Counted from the stretch's first letter, positions 53,328 through 62,445 are shown. The stretch: DNA of 64,000 nt from Geobacter sp. (GCA_003574885.1 PJFC01000002.1:248001-312000), one strand, 5' to 3'. Numbers and translations are program-made. The notes: generated by a model not told the origin, from the letters alone.

Positions 53328-53370
53328 ATGAAAAGGGTGCGTCCACTGGAGGCGACGCACCCTTTTCATA
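53328..53370. terminator. Terminator after multicopper oxidase 2
   Basis: ATGAAAAGGGTGCGTC and GACGCACCCTTTTCAT are a 16-bp perfect stem. The inner core is the same as in the terminator at 47896-47936, supporting duplication of the whole oxidase-repeat-terminator unit. Confidence 0.85.
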
Positions 53371-53392
53371 TGTAGTCAACTATGCTCAAATA

Positions 53393-56300
53393 CTACCATT
53401 TGCCGATAATCGGTGCTGCTCCGGTCAGACCTGCTCCGAAGGCATGGGTGCCGTCGATTGGTGTGCCATCCCATGCTCCATTGCCGTTCAGGTCAAGATA
53501 CCAGGTTCCATTGTCAAACACGCCGATCTTCGTGGTCCCCGTTCCTGTCCAGTCACCAGTTGCCGGTACGGCTCCCGCGAGACCACCACCAAAATTAAAG
53601 ATACCGTCGGTTGGTGTACCGTCCCATGCGCCGTTACCGTTCAGGTCAAGATACCAGGTTCCATTGTCAAACACGCCGATCTTCGTGGTTCCGTTACCTG
53701 TCCAGTCACCGGTTACCGGTATGGCTCCCGTGAGACCGACGCCAAAATTAAAGATACCATCGGTTGGCGTACCGTCCCATGCTCCGTTGCCGTTCAGGTC
53801 GAGATACCAGGTTCCATTGACAAAAACGCCAATTTTCGTGGCTCCGTTACCGGTCCAGTCTCCAGTTACCGGCATGGCTCCCGGGAGACCGGCACCAAAG
53901 CTGTAGGTTGTGTTGCTGGCGCCATTTCCTGACATGTCGAGTATCCATGTTCCGTTATTGAACACGCCTACCTTGGCACCGTTACCATCCCATTCGCCGC
54001 TTACCGGAATGTCGCCAGGTATACCGAAAGTATAGAGCCTGTCACCGGCTGCATCCCACGCATTGTTGCCAGTAGCATCGAGATACCACTGACCATTGGT
54101 AAACACACCGATACGGTCATTGGGCTTGAAAACTATCGGCCGCATCATGTCGTTTTCTTCATGGCCCAGGAGGTGGCAATGCCACACATACTCGTGTCCG
54201 AAACTGGTAACTTGGTTGGTGACGGTAATCGGCGTGCCACTATAGGGGTCAACGCCGGTGAATTGCGTTGTGGTTCCCAGGGGCATCGTCACATCAAGCG
54301 GCCGGACACTGTCAGGAAGCGGGAACGGCACCGGCGGTGTCGTCGGCCTCATGGCGACGACAATGTCTTCCAGCGGGTTCATCCGAACGGTGTCCTTCCA
54401 CCCCAGTTCGTTGGCATCGGGGGGCCGTATGGCACCATCCCAGCCGACCCGGTTGATCACCTGCACATCGTTCAGATGGAAATGGATGGCATGGGTATCA
54501 ACGCCGTTATGGGTGATCTTCCAGAGTTGGGGCTTGCCATTGGCAAGGTGCTCGGTCGGTGGGTCTATGTACCCCAGGGGGATCGTCGTCTGGGTCAGGG
54601 CACTGGTAAATGGCAGTTCAACGCCCAGTGTGGCGTTCATCCGTCCATAATCCGCGGTGAAGAGTTCCTGGATGGTCTTCGGTCGCATCGGCATCGTTAC
54701 CGGTGTGGTTGCGCCGACTGGAGTGAAGGTCAGAGAGGTGGCAGAGATTGTTGAATACGTGTCAGTAGCTGCGGTATACGGCGCGGGATAACCCGTTTGC
54801 GGAACCACCGGTGCCGGCTGGGATGCCGCATAGATCGTCGGCAGCGCAGCGGTTAACGGTGCCGGATTGAAGGGTACGGGAGTAGCTGCCGCTACCCGGA
54901 ACTGCATGATGGTCCGGGTGTTGGGTCCGTAACCGGGTTTTGTCGAAGGTGCGCCACCCATCCAGGTATTGTCCGGGCCGTTTGTGTAGTAGTCGATGCG
55001 TGGATCGAACGCCGGTACCGGCGCAGGGGCGTCGTTGTACAGAATGACGGTCTTGCCGGCATACGCGGAGAAGTCGACGATGACATCGGCACGCTCAGCC
55101 GGACCAAGGAAGAGCGCCTTGTCCAGCACATTCAGTACCACGATGTTTCTGCGATTGTACTCATAGTTGACCGGTTGGGGATCGATCACGGCAGGCGCCG
55201 GCAAGAGGCCGCCTTCGGTGCCTATCTGGATCATCGACGGACCAGCCGTGACTGGATCAGGCACACCGCCAGCCCTTGAATCAGTCGGCCAGGTTGGCGG
55301 GAAACAGCCAACCGGTGTTCCGGGTGCTCCGGTGCAGGTGCAGTCAGTCGTGACGGTTGCACTGCAGGCCGGCCGAGGGAGTGCCGGAACTATCTTGACT
55401 TCTTTTTGATACCCGGGATTCGGCAGGCCGGTCACGGGATCAAACGGGGTAAGGGTAGGGTCGGCGGTAAATAACGACAGGTTGAACATCCGGTCGTTGG
55501 CCGCATTCAGGATCCGCAAACGATATGCCTGCGGCTGCACATCGAGATACGGATAGGCCGTTCCGTTGACAACCGGCGTATCCATGAAACTTTCCGGCAC
55601 GCCGGACACGTTAAATGACGGCAGTCCGGGGAACTGGACGGGGAACACCGGCCAGAACCAGGGGCCGTAATCCCACCGGCCATAATTGTTCGCGCCAGTC
55701 AGGTCCGGGTTGGTCGGCCACTGGTTGGTCTCGTACACATGGGGGAACCAGAGGTCGCCATACACGCCCCATTTGGGGTTGGTCCACTTCGCATCCTGGA
55801 CGGCAACGTCCTGGGGTACGAAGGATTTGTCCTGTATGACCAGAGGGATGAGGTGAGCAAGGTCGTTTGCAGTGTCAGTCAAAGTGGCCGGGTTGCTGAT
55901 GGTTCCCGGGACGCCGGCGCTCTTTAGTGCCGCTTCTTCCGTCGGGTCAATGATGATGTAACCAGCTGCCTCGCCGGCATAGACGTTGAGGCGCGTGATC
56001 CCGTAGGCGTGGTCGTGGTAGAACATCAGCCTGCCGCTCTGGTTGTTGGTATAGAAATAGGTAGACACGCCGGGCGGTTCGACACCGCCGTCCATGTCGG
56101 GGACATTTTGCATACTCGCCCCTGTGGTATAGGGTGTGCTTGTCTCCCCGGCAGGAGTAATCCACTGGTGAGGGGTTCCGTCGCTGATCCACGGAGTGTG
56201 CCCGCCATGGAGATGGAGATCGGCTCGGTTCTGCGTGTAGGCATTCATCCCGTCGGGGCCCATCCCCGCTCCCATATATGTGGTGTCCACCGGTATGAAG

Positions 56301-56896
56301 AGGTCGCCCGCACCGTTAACGCCAAGTTCGTTGAAGAACTTGATACGTACCGGCTTGTTCTTCGTGGCAATGATCAGAGGTCCCAGGTACTGCGATGAAT
56401 GGTCCGTACCATTTTTCTGGTAATATCCCCGGAGCTTGGTGCCGGTTCCCAATGTATCCGCCGTGAGGGGAAGGTCCGAATGCATCCGTGCCCGGTAGTC
56501 CTTCAATCCGATCTCGTAATAATCAGAGCCCGTATACGTAGCAATGTCCGGAGTCGCAACGGGGAGGTACTGCCCGAGGTTGTTTGCGCCCAGTGCGGTT
56601 CCGGCTGGTCGTGCACCGGATCCCAGGCCCGGCAGCGAGTCGACGAACTTCCTGAGTGGCGTTCCGGAATTGCTTACGGCGCTTTTGTACGTACCCGTGA
56701 CATCAGTATACTGCCAGTTGCCTGCCGGGCTGTTGGCGTAGAACGTGCCTCCGCTGGGAGTTGCGGACGCCGGATAATCGGGCGGTGGTGGCGTCGCCAG
56801 GGTTCCCGGTCCCGCCTGGACCGGCATAACTCCCAGTGGAAGGGCAGCTAGCGCCAGTACCAGGCTCATAATGATCGAAAATCGTTGCCTGTTCAT
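53393..56896 (-). CDS. Secreted multicopper oxidase with five C-terminal repeats (MCO 2)
   Basis: ATG 56896 has AGGAGG upstream and gives 1167 aa with a signal peptide (about 1-29). Copper motifs are LHLHGGHTPWISDG (about 227), LMFYHDHAYGITR (about 288), HAIHFHLND (about 800) and YVWHCHLLGHEENDMM (about 900). Five repeats (about 930-1167) end in APIIGKW. The long cupredoxin region suggests inserted loops compared with MCO 1. It is likely extracellular, with copper-dependent oxidase or metal-oxidation activity. The pair probably arose by duplication. Confidence 0.83.
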   Translation of the reverse strand: MNRQRFSIIMSLVLALAALPLGVMPVQAGPGTLATPPPPDYPASATPSGGTFYANSPAGNWQYTDVTGTYKSAVSNSGTPLRKFVDSLPGLGSGARPAGTALGANNLGQYLPVATPDIATYTGSDYYEIGLKDYRARMHSDLPLTADTLGTGTKLRGYYQKNGTDHSSQYLGPLIIATKNKPVRIKFFNELGVNGAGDLFIPVDTTYMGAGMGPDGMNAYTQNRADLHLHGGHTPWISDGTPHQWITPAGETSTPYTTGASMQNVPDMDGGVEPPGVSTYFYTNNQSGRLMFYHDHAYGITRLNVYAGEAAGYIIIDPTEEAALKSAGVPGTISNPATLTDTANDLAHLIPLVIQDKSFVPQDVAVQDAKWTNPKWGVYGDLWFPHVYETNQWPTNPDLTGANNYGRWDYGPWFWPVFPVQFPGLPSFNVSGVPESFMDTPVVNGTAYPYLDVQPQAYRLRILNAANDRMFNLSLFTADPTLTPFDPVTGLPNPGYQKEVKIVPALPRPACSATVTTDCTCTGAPGTPVGCFPPTWPTDSRAGGVPDPVTAGPSMIQIGTEGGLLPAPAVIDPQPVNYEYNRRNIVVLNVLDKALFLGPAERADVIVDFSAYAGKTVILYNDAPAPVPAFDPRIDYYTNGPDNTWMGGAPSTKPGYGPNTRTIMQFRVAAATPVPFNPAPLTAALPTIYAASQPAPVVPQTGYPAPYTAATDTYSTISATSLTFTPVGATTPVTMPMRPKTIQELFTADYGRMNATLGVELPFTSALTQTTIPLGYIDPPTEHLANGKPQLWKITHNGVDTHAIHFHLNDVQVINRVGWDGAIRPPDANELGWKDTVRMNPLEDIVVAMRPTTPPVPFPLPDSVRPLDVTMPLGTTTQFTGVDPYSGTPITVTNQVTSFGHEYVWHCHLLGHEENDMMRPIVFKPNDRIGVFTNGQWYLDATGNNAWDAAGDRLYTFGIPGDIPVSGEWDGNGAKVGVFNNGTWILDMSGNGASNTTYSFGAGLPGAMPVTGDWTGNGATKIGVFVNGTWYLDLNGNGAWDGTPTDGIFNFGVGLTGAIPVTGDWTGNGTTKIGVFDNGTWYLDLNGNGAWDGTPTDGIFNFGGGLAGAVPATGDWTGTGTTKIGVFDNGTWYLDLNGNGAWDGTPIDGTHAFGAGLTGAAPIIGKW
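53396..54125 (-). repeat. Five-copy repeat module, copy C
   Basis: Units encode KIGVFDNGTWYLDLNGNGAW-type repeats. Two adjacent units share long identical DNA runs (GGTTCCATTGTCAAACACGC around 53500 and 53660). Confidence 0.85.
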
Positions 56897-56934
56897 GAAT
56901 CCTCCTTTGAATTGCGTGTGCATGTTCCGTTTAC

Positions 56935-57174
56935 CTAGTTCGTACCGTTGGCCTGCGCCTTTCGTCTGATTTTCTTCATTTGCTCAACTTCGATCATTGC
57001 CTTATTGTGTTTGGATAATACGGCCTTCTTCGGCGCCTTGTTGGAGTTCTGTTTGACCTGCTCAATCCGTTTTTTCTGATTGGTTCCGGAAGCGCCATTT
57101 GATCCGGCATTCACCGTTGCAACCAGTAGAACAGATAGAACTATCCCGGTTGCCAATGTCATTAGTTTCCTCAT
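56935..57174 (-). CDS. Small secreted basic protein
   Basis: A 79-aa protein. The signal peptide MRKLMTLATGIVLSVLLVAT(VNA) is followed by a Lys/Asn/Gln-rich chain (KKRIEQVKQNSNKAPKKAVL) with no Cys. AAAGGAG precedes the ATG. It lies 38 bp upstream of MCO 2 and is probably co-transcribed. The function is unknown. Confidence 0.6.
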   Translation of the reverse strand: MRKLMTLATGIVLSVLLVATVNAGSNGASGTNQKKRIEQVKQNSNKAPKKAVLSKHNKAMIEVEQMKKIRRKAQANGTN

Positions 57175-57228
57175 ATTTTTCTCCTTTCAGCCTGCAACTG
57201 TAGCGCGCAGCTACAATCCTGTTGGCAT

Positions 57229-57921
57229 TCACTTTATGGCGAGGAGTTCCACCTCAACGATGATCGTTTCATTCGGACCGACGGGCGATCCGATGAGGCT
57301 GGTCCGACCCCGCTCCCCATACCCGAGCCGGGGAGGGATGTAGAGTTGCCACATGGAGCCTACCGGCATCAGTTTTAATGCTTCACTCAAACCGGGCATA
57401 CCTCCCCCTTCCCGGACGCTGAAGGTTACCGGCCGGTCAGGATAGGACCGGTCGAATTCATTCCCATTCAGAAGGGTACCGCGATAGTTGCACAGGACGA
57501 GGTCCCCATCCACGGGCATTCTGCCGGAACCTGCCTTGAGTACCTTATACTGCAGGCCGCTCGGCAGGGTAATCACCCCTTCCTTCGTTTTGTTTTCTGC
57601 CAGGAACGACTGCCCCTCCTTAGCCGCCACTATCGGGGCCACCTTCTGTCTTCGTAGCACCTCGGTCTGAACGGCGGCCATTGTTTTGCGGAGTTCTTCT
57701 TCGGTCATAAGGAGTTTGCCGCCAGCGAGAGCATCCTTCATTCCTTGAGTCAAGATGTCCAGATCAATCCCGGTCCCCTGCTGCTTGAAGTTCCTCACCA
57801 CATTAACCCCGATACTGTAATTAACCTTGTCTTGCACAGTCTTGAGAACCATTGGCTCCTCGGCCAATGCCTGTGCGGCAAGAAGCACTACGCCAAGAAC
57901 TACCATCAATTTCAGGGGCAT
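57229..57921 (-). CDS. FKBP-type prolyl isomerase from internal start
   Basis: ATG 57921 has AAAGGAGGG 3 bases upstream and starts a typical signal peptide (MPLKLMVVLGVVLLAAQALA). It gives a 230-aa exported FKBP like its two neighbours. Conserved features are LPSGLQYKVLKAGSGRMPVD, NEFDRSYPDRPVTF and PPRLGYGERG. This start is at least as credible as the long fusion. Confidence 0.75.
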   Translation of the reverse strand: MPLKLMVVLGVVLLAAQALAEEPMVLKTVQDKVNYSIGVNVVRNFKQQGTGIDLDILTQGMKDALAGGKLLMTEEELRKTMAAVQTEVLRRQKVAPIVAAKEGQSFLAENKTKEGVITLPSGLQYKVLKAGSGRMPVDGDLVLCNYRGTLLNGNEFDRSYPDRPVTFSVREGGGMPGLSEALKLMPVGSMWQLYIPPRLGYGERGRTSLIGSPVGPNETIIVEVELLAIK

Positions 57922-59037
57922 TGTCCCTCCTTTGTGGATAAAATCAGGTCTGGTCGTGTCATAGCAGTTAAATCCAACCGGATCCGGCACCCTGCTGGCA
58001 GGAGGTGGCAGATCGGGACCGCCTTCCAGTGCTACGACTCGCTGCGTCAGGCTGGAGGCAAACAGGCACAGGAACGATACGGCATACAGTCCGACGAAGA
58101 GATACGACGCCGATGCACGGTTTGTCAGGAAAATCGCAATACAGCCAAACGCAGCCGTAACCGCCCAGAACAGGAGCGTCACGTTTGTCGATGAAATGTT
58201 ATTGCGCACCATCAGGTAATGCAGGTGAAGGTTGTCCGCCTGAAAAGGGTTTTTTCCGTTCAGGAGTCTCACCAGTAGTACCCGGAGTGTATCGAATATG
58301 GGGATGAGGAGCACCAGCACCGGGAACATGGAATCCACCGTTGATGATGCATTCTGCGTCAGCAGAACGGCCGTGACGGAAAGGGAGAAGCCCAGGTAGA
58401 GGCTCCCCGTGTCCCCCATGAAGACTCTGGCCCGGGGAAAGTTGTACAGGAGGAATGCGCCCAGGGCTCCCACGTGGGCGAAGCAGATGACCGCAATCGC
58501 TACGTTGCCCGCGAGGAGAGCTGCCAGTCCCATAAACAGGAACCCCAGAAGCGATACTCCACCGGCAAGTCCGTCGAGACCGTCGAGGAGATTGATGGCG
58601 TTGGTGATGCCAATGATGCTGACATAGGTGAAGGGGATGCTGAGCAACCCGAGGTCCGCACGCCCCAGTGATCCGTAGAAGCCGATGTGGTGTATGATGG
58701 TATCCCCAGCGAATATGACTATCGTGGCAGCTACAGCCATGACGGAAAATTTCATCTTCCAGCCAAGCGAGGACAGGTCGTCAAGCATCCCCATGGCGAC
58801 CAGAAGGAACGATGCGGCAATGAACGGAGTCAGCGTGTTGCTCCCGTTCTCAACGAGATAAAAGGGAAGCACACCGATGAAAAAAGAAACTCCACCCCAT
58901 CGGGGAGTCGTCTTGTCATGCAGTCGTCGCTCACCTGGCACATCAAGACATCTGCACGTGGTCGCACAACGGATGACAAGCGGCATGATAATTACCGTGA
59001 CCAGAAATGAAGCGAGGCAGGGGATGACGAATTTCAT
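57229..59037 (-). CDS. WecA-like polyprenyl-phosphate sugar-1-P transferase fused in frame to FKBP
   Basis: One frame of 602 codons without stop. Residues 1-350 form a multi-span MraY/WecA-type transferase: GMLDDLSSLG (Mg-binding DD), NAINLLDGLDGLAGG, NFPRARVFMGDTGSLYLGF and a LHLHYLM His motif. It loads a sugar phosphate on undecaprenyl phosphate and so starts polysaccharide assembly. From Met373 a complete exported FKBP (signal peptide, helical domain, FKBP with GYGERG) follows, with its own ribosome site. The product may be one chain, two proteins, or both. Confidence 0.72.
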   Translation of the reverse strand: MKFVIPCLASFLVTVIIMPLVIRCATTCRCLDVPGERRLHDKTTPRWGGVSFFIGVLPFYLVENGSNTLTPFIAASFLLVAMGMLDDLSSLGWKMKFSVMAVAATIVIFAGDTIIHHIGFYGSLGRADLGLLSIPFTYVSIIGITNAINLLDGLDGLAGGVSLLGFLFMGLAALLAGNVAIAVICFAHVGALGAFLLYNFPRARVFMGDTGSLYLGFSLSVTAVLLTQNASSTVDSMFPVLVLLIPIFDTLRVLLVRLLNGKNPFQADNLHLHYLMVRNNISSTNVTLLFWAVTAAFGCIAIFLTNRASASYLFVGLYAVSFLCLFASSLTQRVVALEGGPDLPPPASRVPDPVGFNCYDTTRPDFIHKGGTMPLKLMVVLGVVLLAAQALAEEPMVLKTVQDKVNYSIGVNVVRNFKQQGTGIDLDILTQGMKDALAGGKLLMTEEELRKTMAAVQTEVLRRQKVAPIVAAKEGQSFLAENKTKEGVITLPSGLQYKVLKAGSGRMPVDGDLVLCNYRGTLLNGNEFDRSYPDRPVTFSVREGGGMPGLSEALKLMPVGSMWQLYIPPRLGYGERGRTSLIGSPVGPNETIIVEVELLAIK

Positions 59038-59625
59038 TGTCGGAATTCCTCCCGGAACCTGTCAGGGCTTGCTCATGTGAACTTGGGAAAAGGTATCACT
59101 ACGGGAAACAGTGGATTCTGATCTGTTTTAATTTTGTAATTTTGGCTAAGTATACGCGATAACGTTCATTAGTAAATTCGGTGAATATCCGTATTTTTCA
59201 TAAGTGTTCAAGGTATAATCCCCTAGGTTTTTGTGAGGTGATGAGTACATAGTTTGTCCTACAAGTTGTTAAAGGTTGCGCACCGGTTGTGAGGCATGGA
59301 TATTGCGGGATGCAGCGGCTAGGACAAACTTGTATTGTTTTTGGCAGAACCACCTATCTTGAGCCTGCCGACTTTCCTAGTGAAAATACGGACAACTGCA
59401 CATATCACGTCTGCAAACAGCGTGTTATTATCCCTGAGAGCATTGTTTTAACATGTGTTGCCTGCGCGGAACCACGGCGGGAATGACTTCACGGAGAACA
59501 CTTTTACCAGCCCTGATGAAGACGACGGGCGGACGACAAACGAATTGTCAGAGGACAAACGGGCAGCCCTCCGGTATACTTAGACGTTGTGCATCTAGGT
59601 GCGCAGCAGGCAAGCGAGGTCATCA
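59038..59625. other. 588-bp region without a convincing gene
   Basis: It separates the divergent transferase and kinase genes. A 65-codon frame from GTG 59289 contains five Cys but lacks a ribosome site. Promoters for both directions must be here, though I cannot place one with confidence. No structured RNA was recognised. Confidence 0.45.
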
Positions 59626-60996
59626 TTGGATACGGGCAATGAAAGGGACGTATCAACCACAGCAGACGAAATGAAGTTCCGTACGAGAGAGCGTCCTGTC
59701 CCCCCTCCGCCGGCAGGGTCTTCCCTTCCGACAGAGGACAGGATCCAGATGCAGTTGCATGAGCTTGAAGAGCAGATGGGCGAACTGGAGATACGAAATG
59801 CCGAGCTTCTCCAGGCCATGAAAGAGACGGAGAAGGTCCTGCAAAAATACAGTAACCTGTTCGACCAAGCGCCGGTTGGTGGCGTTATCACGGGACGAGA
59901 CGGAATAATTCGCGCCGTCAATCATGTTGGTACCCAGATCCTGGGGGGCGAACGTTCCGACTTGGTTGGCCGGCGGTTAGAGCACTTTGTCCCTTATTCC
60001 GCACGTTCGGTCTTTACGGAATTTTTCGGAAATATGCTCAGGGGGGAGCAGATAGCCACCTGCGAAGTGGAACGATCGGGAGAGGTGAATCGGGCCATTA
60101 TCCATTTCGAGGGGGTTTGTACAACGGCTGAAGACGAGTGTCGCATCGCAATGATCGACATCACCGGCCGGAAATTGTCACCCGAAGAAAGGGTCAAACA
60201 GAATCTGCGTTTGCAGGAGCTGTCCGGAGAGTTGGCCCGTGCAAACCGGGAGCATCACCAGGAAATTTTCCGGCATAAAAAATGGGAGGAGGCACTGAAC
60301 GTTTCCCTGAGTCAACAGCGGAAGCTCGCGTCTCGTATCATGTCTGTCCGGGAGGAAGAGCGAACAGCAGTCGCCCGGGAAATCCACGACGAACTGGGCC
60401 AGATGCTGGCGGCCCTCCAGCTGAACGTGTCGCTCATGGCACAGGAATACAGCGATCACGCACAGCTTGTTGCCAGGACAAAGGCGATGGAAAACCTGAT
60501 CACCTCTTCCATCATGACCGTCCAACGGATCTCCTCGGAACTGCGGCCGGTAATGCTTGATATACTGGGGCTTGCCGACGCAATTGAGTGGCAGGCCAAG
60601 GAGTTCCAGAAAAGGAGCGGGATTTCCTGCAAAACCATCATTCTTCTCACTGAGAAAAAGCAGGACCGGGACTTATCTACGGCGGTCTACCGGATATTCC
60701 AGGAAGCGCTGAGCAATGTCATTCGCCACTCCGGCGCCACCACTGTCCAGGTGGATCTGGTGGAAAGGAAGGGGTGGCTTGTGTTGACAGTGCGCGACAA
60801 TGGCAGGGGGATTGCCGAACAAGAGAAGAGAGACGTACAGTCACTCGGTATCGCCGGGATGCGGGAACGGGCCGAGACGTTCGGAGGAAAGTTGAGGATA
60901 TGCGGCGCTCCACAACAAGGGACCGCACTGTTCGTACGAATTCCGTTAACAGGGAAGGAGTTGCTGTATGCCCACCAGGATTCTTGTAGCCGATGA
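59626..60996 (+). CDS. NarL-type (HisKA_3) histidine kinase with PAS domain
   Basis: TTG 59626 with GAGG 6 bases upstream is preferred. A GTG at 59599 keeps the same frame. It is 456 aa. An N-terminal coiled coil (about 40-80) is followed by a PAS domain (85-195, GVITGRDGIIRAVNHVGTQI) and a second coiled coil. The HisKA_3 box EERTAVAREIHDELGQML and an HATPase domain (NVIRHSGATTVQV, DNGRGI, GIAGMRERAETFGG) complete it. No transmembrane span is visible. Its end overlaps the response regulator by 29 bp, its obvious partner. Confidence 0.86.
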   Translation: MDTGNERDVSTTADEMKFRTRERPVPPPPAGSSLPTEDRIQMQLHELEEQMGELEIRNAELLQAMKETEKVLQKYSNLFDQAPVGGVITGRDGIIRAVNHVGTQILGGERSDLVGRRLEHFVPYSARSVFTEFFGNMLRGEQIATCEVERSGEVNRAIIHFEGVCTTAEDECRIAMIDITGRKLSPEERVKQNLRLQELSGELARANREHHQEIFRHKKWEEALNVSLSQQRKLASRIMSVREEERTAVAREIHDELGQMLAALQLNVSLMAQEYSDHAQLVARTKAMENLITSSIMTVQRISSELRPVMLDILGLADAIEWQAKEFQKRSGISCKTIILLTEKKQDRDLSTAVYRIFQEALSNVIRHSGATTVQVDLVERKGWLVLTVRDNGRGIAEQEKRDVQSLGIAGMRERAETFGGKLRICGAPQQGTALFVRIPLTGKELLYAHQDSCSR

Positions 60997-61600
60997 TCAC
61001 GCAATATTTCGGGAAGGTCTCAAGCAGGTTATCGGCTCGACAGTCGACATGACCGTAGTCGACGAAGCGATCAACGGCCAGGAGCTTCTGAACAAGGTTC
61101 AGACCAATGATTACGACCTGGTAATTCTCGATATTTCCATGCCGGGCAGGAACGGGCTCGATGTTTTGGTGGAGATGAAGAACATCAGACCGAAGCTGCC
61201 GGTTCTCGTCATGAGCATGCACCCCGAGGAGCAGTATGCGCTTCGGGCCTACAAATCGGGAGCATCCGGCTACCTGACCAAGGGAAGTCCCTCCAACGAA
61301 CTCCTCGAAGCGTTACAGAAAATCTCGCTGGGGAAAAAATACGTCAGCTCCGCTCTTGCGGAATCACTCGTTAACGGACTCAGTGATACTAGTCAGCAAG
61401 ACCTTCTTCACAGCCTTTCCAATAGGGAATACCAGGTTATGAGCCTGATCGCCTCCGGCAAGCCAGTCGGCAAGATTGCAACCGAGCTTACCCTGAGCGT
61501 CAAGACCGTTAGCACCTACCGTGCCCACATACTTCGCAAGCTGAACATGAAAAACAACGCGGAACTCACGAGGTTCGTCATAGAAAACAAGTTACTGTAA
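60968..61600 (+). CDS. NarL/FixJ-type response regulator
   Basis: A 210-aa protein. The receiver has VADDHAIFREG, phospho-Asp in LVILDISMPGRNG and Lys in GYLTKG. The LuxR-type HTH has LSNREYQVMSLIASGKPVGK and VSTYRAHILRKLNM. It overlaps the kinase gene, forming a classic two-component pair. Targets are unknown. Candidates are nearby secreted redox genes. Confidence 0.92.
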   Translation: MPTRILVADDHAIFREGLKQVIGSTVDMTVVDEAINGQELLNKVQTNDYDLVILDISMPGRNGLDVLVEMKNIRPKLPVLVMSMHPEEQYALRAYKSGASGYLTKGSPSNELLEALQKISLGKKYVSSALAESLVNGLSDTSQQDLLHSLSNREYQVMSLIASGKPVGKIATELTLSVKTVSTYRAHILRKLNMKNNAELTRFVIENKLL

Positions 61601-61627
61601 CAGCTACAGTATTTGGATAGGTGGGGT

Positions 61628-62398
61628 ATGCTACAGACCCAATCTATAGTCGTTGTTGCCAAGCGTAAGCACGCCGATCTGTTGAGCTCTCTAACGATCG
61701 ATAACGCTCGTATCATATATTTGTACATGGGTGAGTCTGAACTTCCCGCTGCAATCGGGTCCGATGAACCCGACATCGTCATCTTGGACTGCGGCGCTGA
61801 CGCCGATGACGGGATAACAATCCTGGAAGAACTCAAATCTCTTCGCAACGATCTACCGGTTATCTTCCTGACCGATGCCAGTTCCGAGGAAACTGTCCTC
61901 AAGGCATTCAAGCGGGGCGCCCGGGAGTATTTCCGCAAACCGGTCGATCTGCACGAACTCCAACAGACGGTCGAACGTATCCTTTTACTTCGAAGGAGTG
62001 GACGGGAAAGCAGGACTTCCCTTAAAGTGCACGCTCCAGATTTCAGCAGAATGTCGGGCAAACTCCCTCCCCATCTTCCCCATGCAATCAGTCGTGCAGT
62101 CATGCATATTCATGACAATTTCAGCCGCACTCTTTATCTCGATGACCTGGCGCGTGCAGCCCATCTCAGCAAATTTCACTTCTGCCGAAACTTCAAGCAT
62201 TATATCGGCGTAAGCCCGATGCGTTTTGTGAACATGGTCAAGATCAGGAAGGCGCAAGCCCTGCTACTGCAGGCCAATGTCACCATTTCGACCGTAGCCT
62301 ACAGTCTGGGATTCAACGACCAGAGCGAATTTACGCGACAGTTCAAGAACATTACCGGCGTCTCCCCCTCTGCGTACCGGCGTTCCCACCTCCACTGA
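61628..62398 (+). CDS. Receiver-AraC response regulator
   Basis: From ATG 61628 it is 256 aa. A TTG at 61613 is possible. The receiver (5-120) has a candidate phospho-Asp in DIVILDCGADADDG and a Lys in YFRKPVDL. The first acidic pair normally near the start is missing (VVVAKRKHAD), so phosphorylation is doubtful. The AraC HTH (about 150-255) includes LDDLARAAHLSKFHFCRNFK and FNDQSEFTRQFKNITGVSPS. It lies 27 bp after the NarL-type regulator, so it may belong to the same circuit. Confidence 0.83.
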   Translation: MLQTQSIVVVAKRKHADLLSSLTIDNARIIYLYMGESELPAAIGSDEPDIVILDCGADADDGITILEELKSLRNDLPVIFLTDASSEETVLKAFKRGAREYFRKPVDLHELQQTVERILLLRRSGRESRTSLKVHAPDFSRMSGKLPPHLPHAISRAVMHIHDNFSRTLYLDDLARAAHLSKFHFCRNFKHYIGVSPMRFVNMVKIRKAQALLLQANVTISTVAYSLGFNDQSEFTRQFKNITGVSPSAYRRSHLH

Positions 62399-62416
62399 TC
62401 TCTTCTCTTCCATAAA

Positions 62417-62445
62417 CATGAGGGGAGGGCCAAACCCTCCCCTCG
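62417..62445. terminator. Terminator between the AraC-type gene and diheme protein 2
   Basis: GAGGGGAGGG and CCCTCCCCTC form a stem with a CCAAA loop between convergent genes. Confidence 0.65.

Noticed and set aside
59289-59486. 65-codon Cys-containing frame from GTG
   Set aside because: No ribosome site, unusual start, and no ordered cysteine spacing. It is likely chance in the intergenic region.
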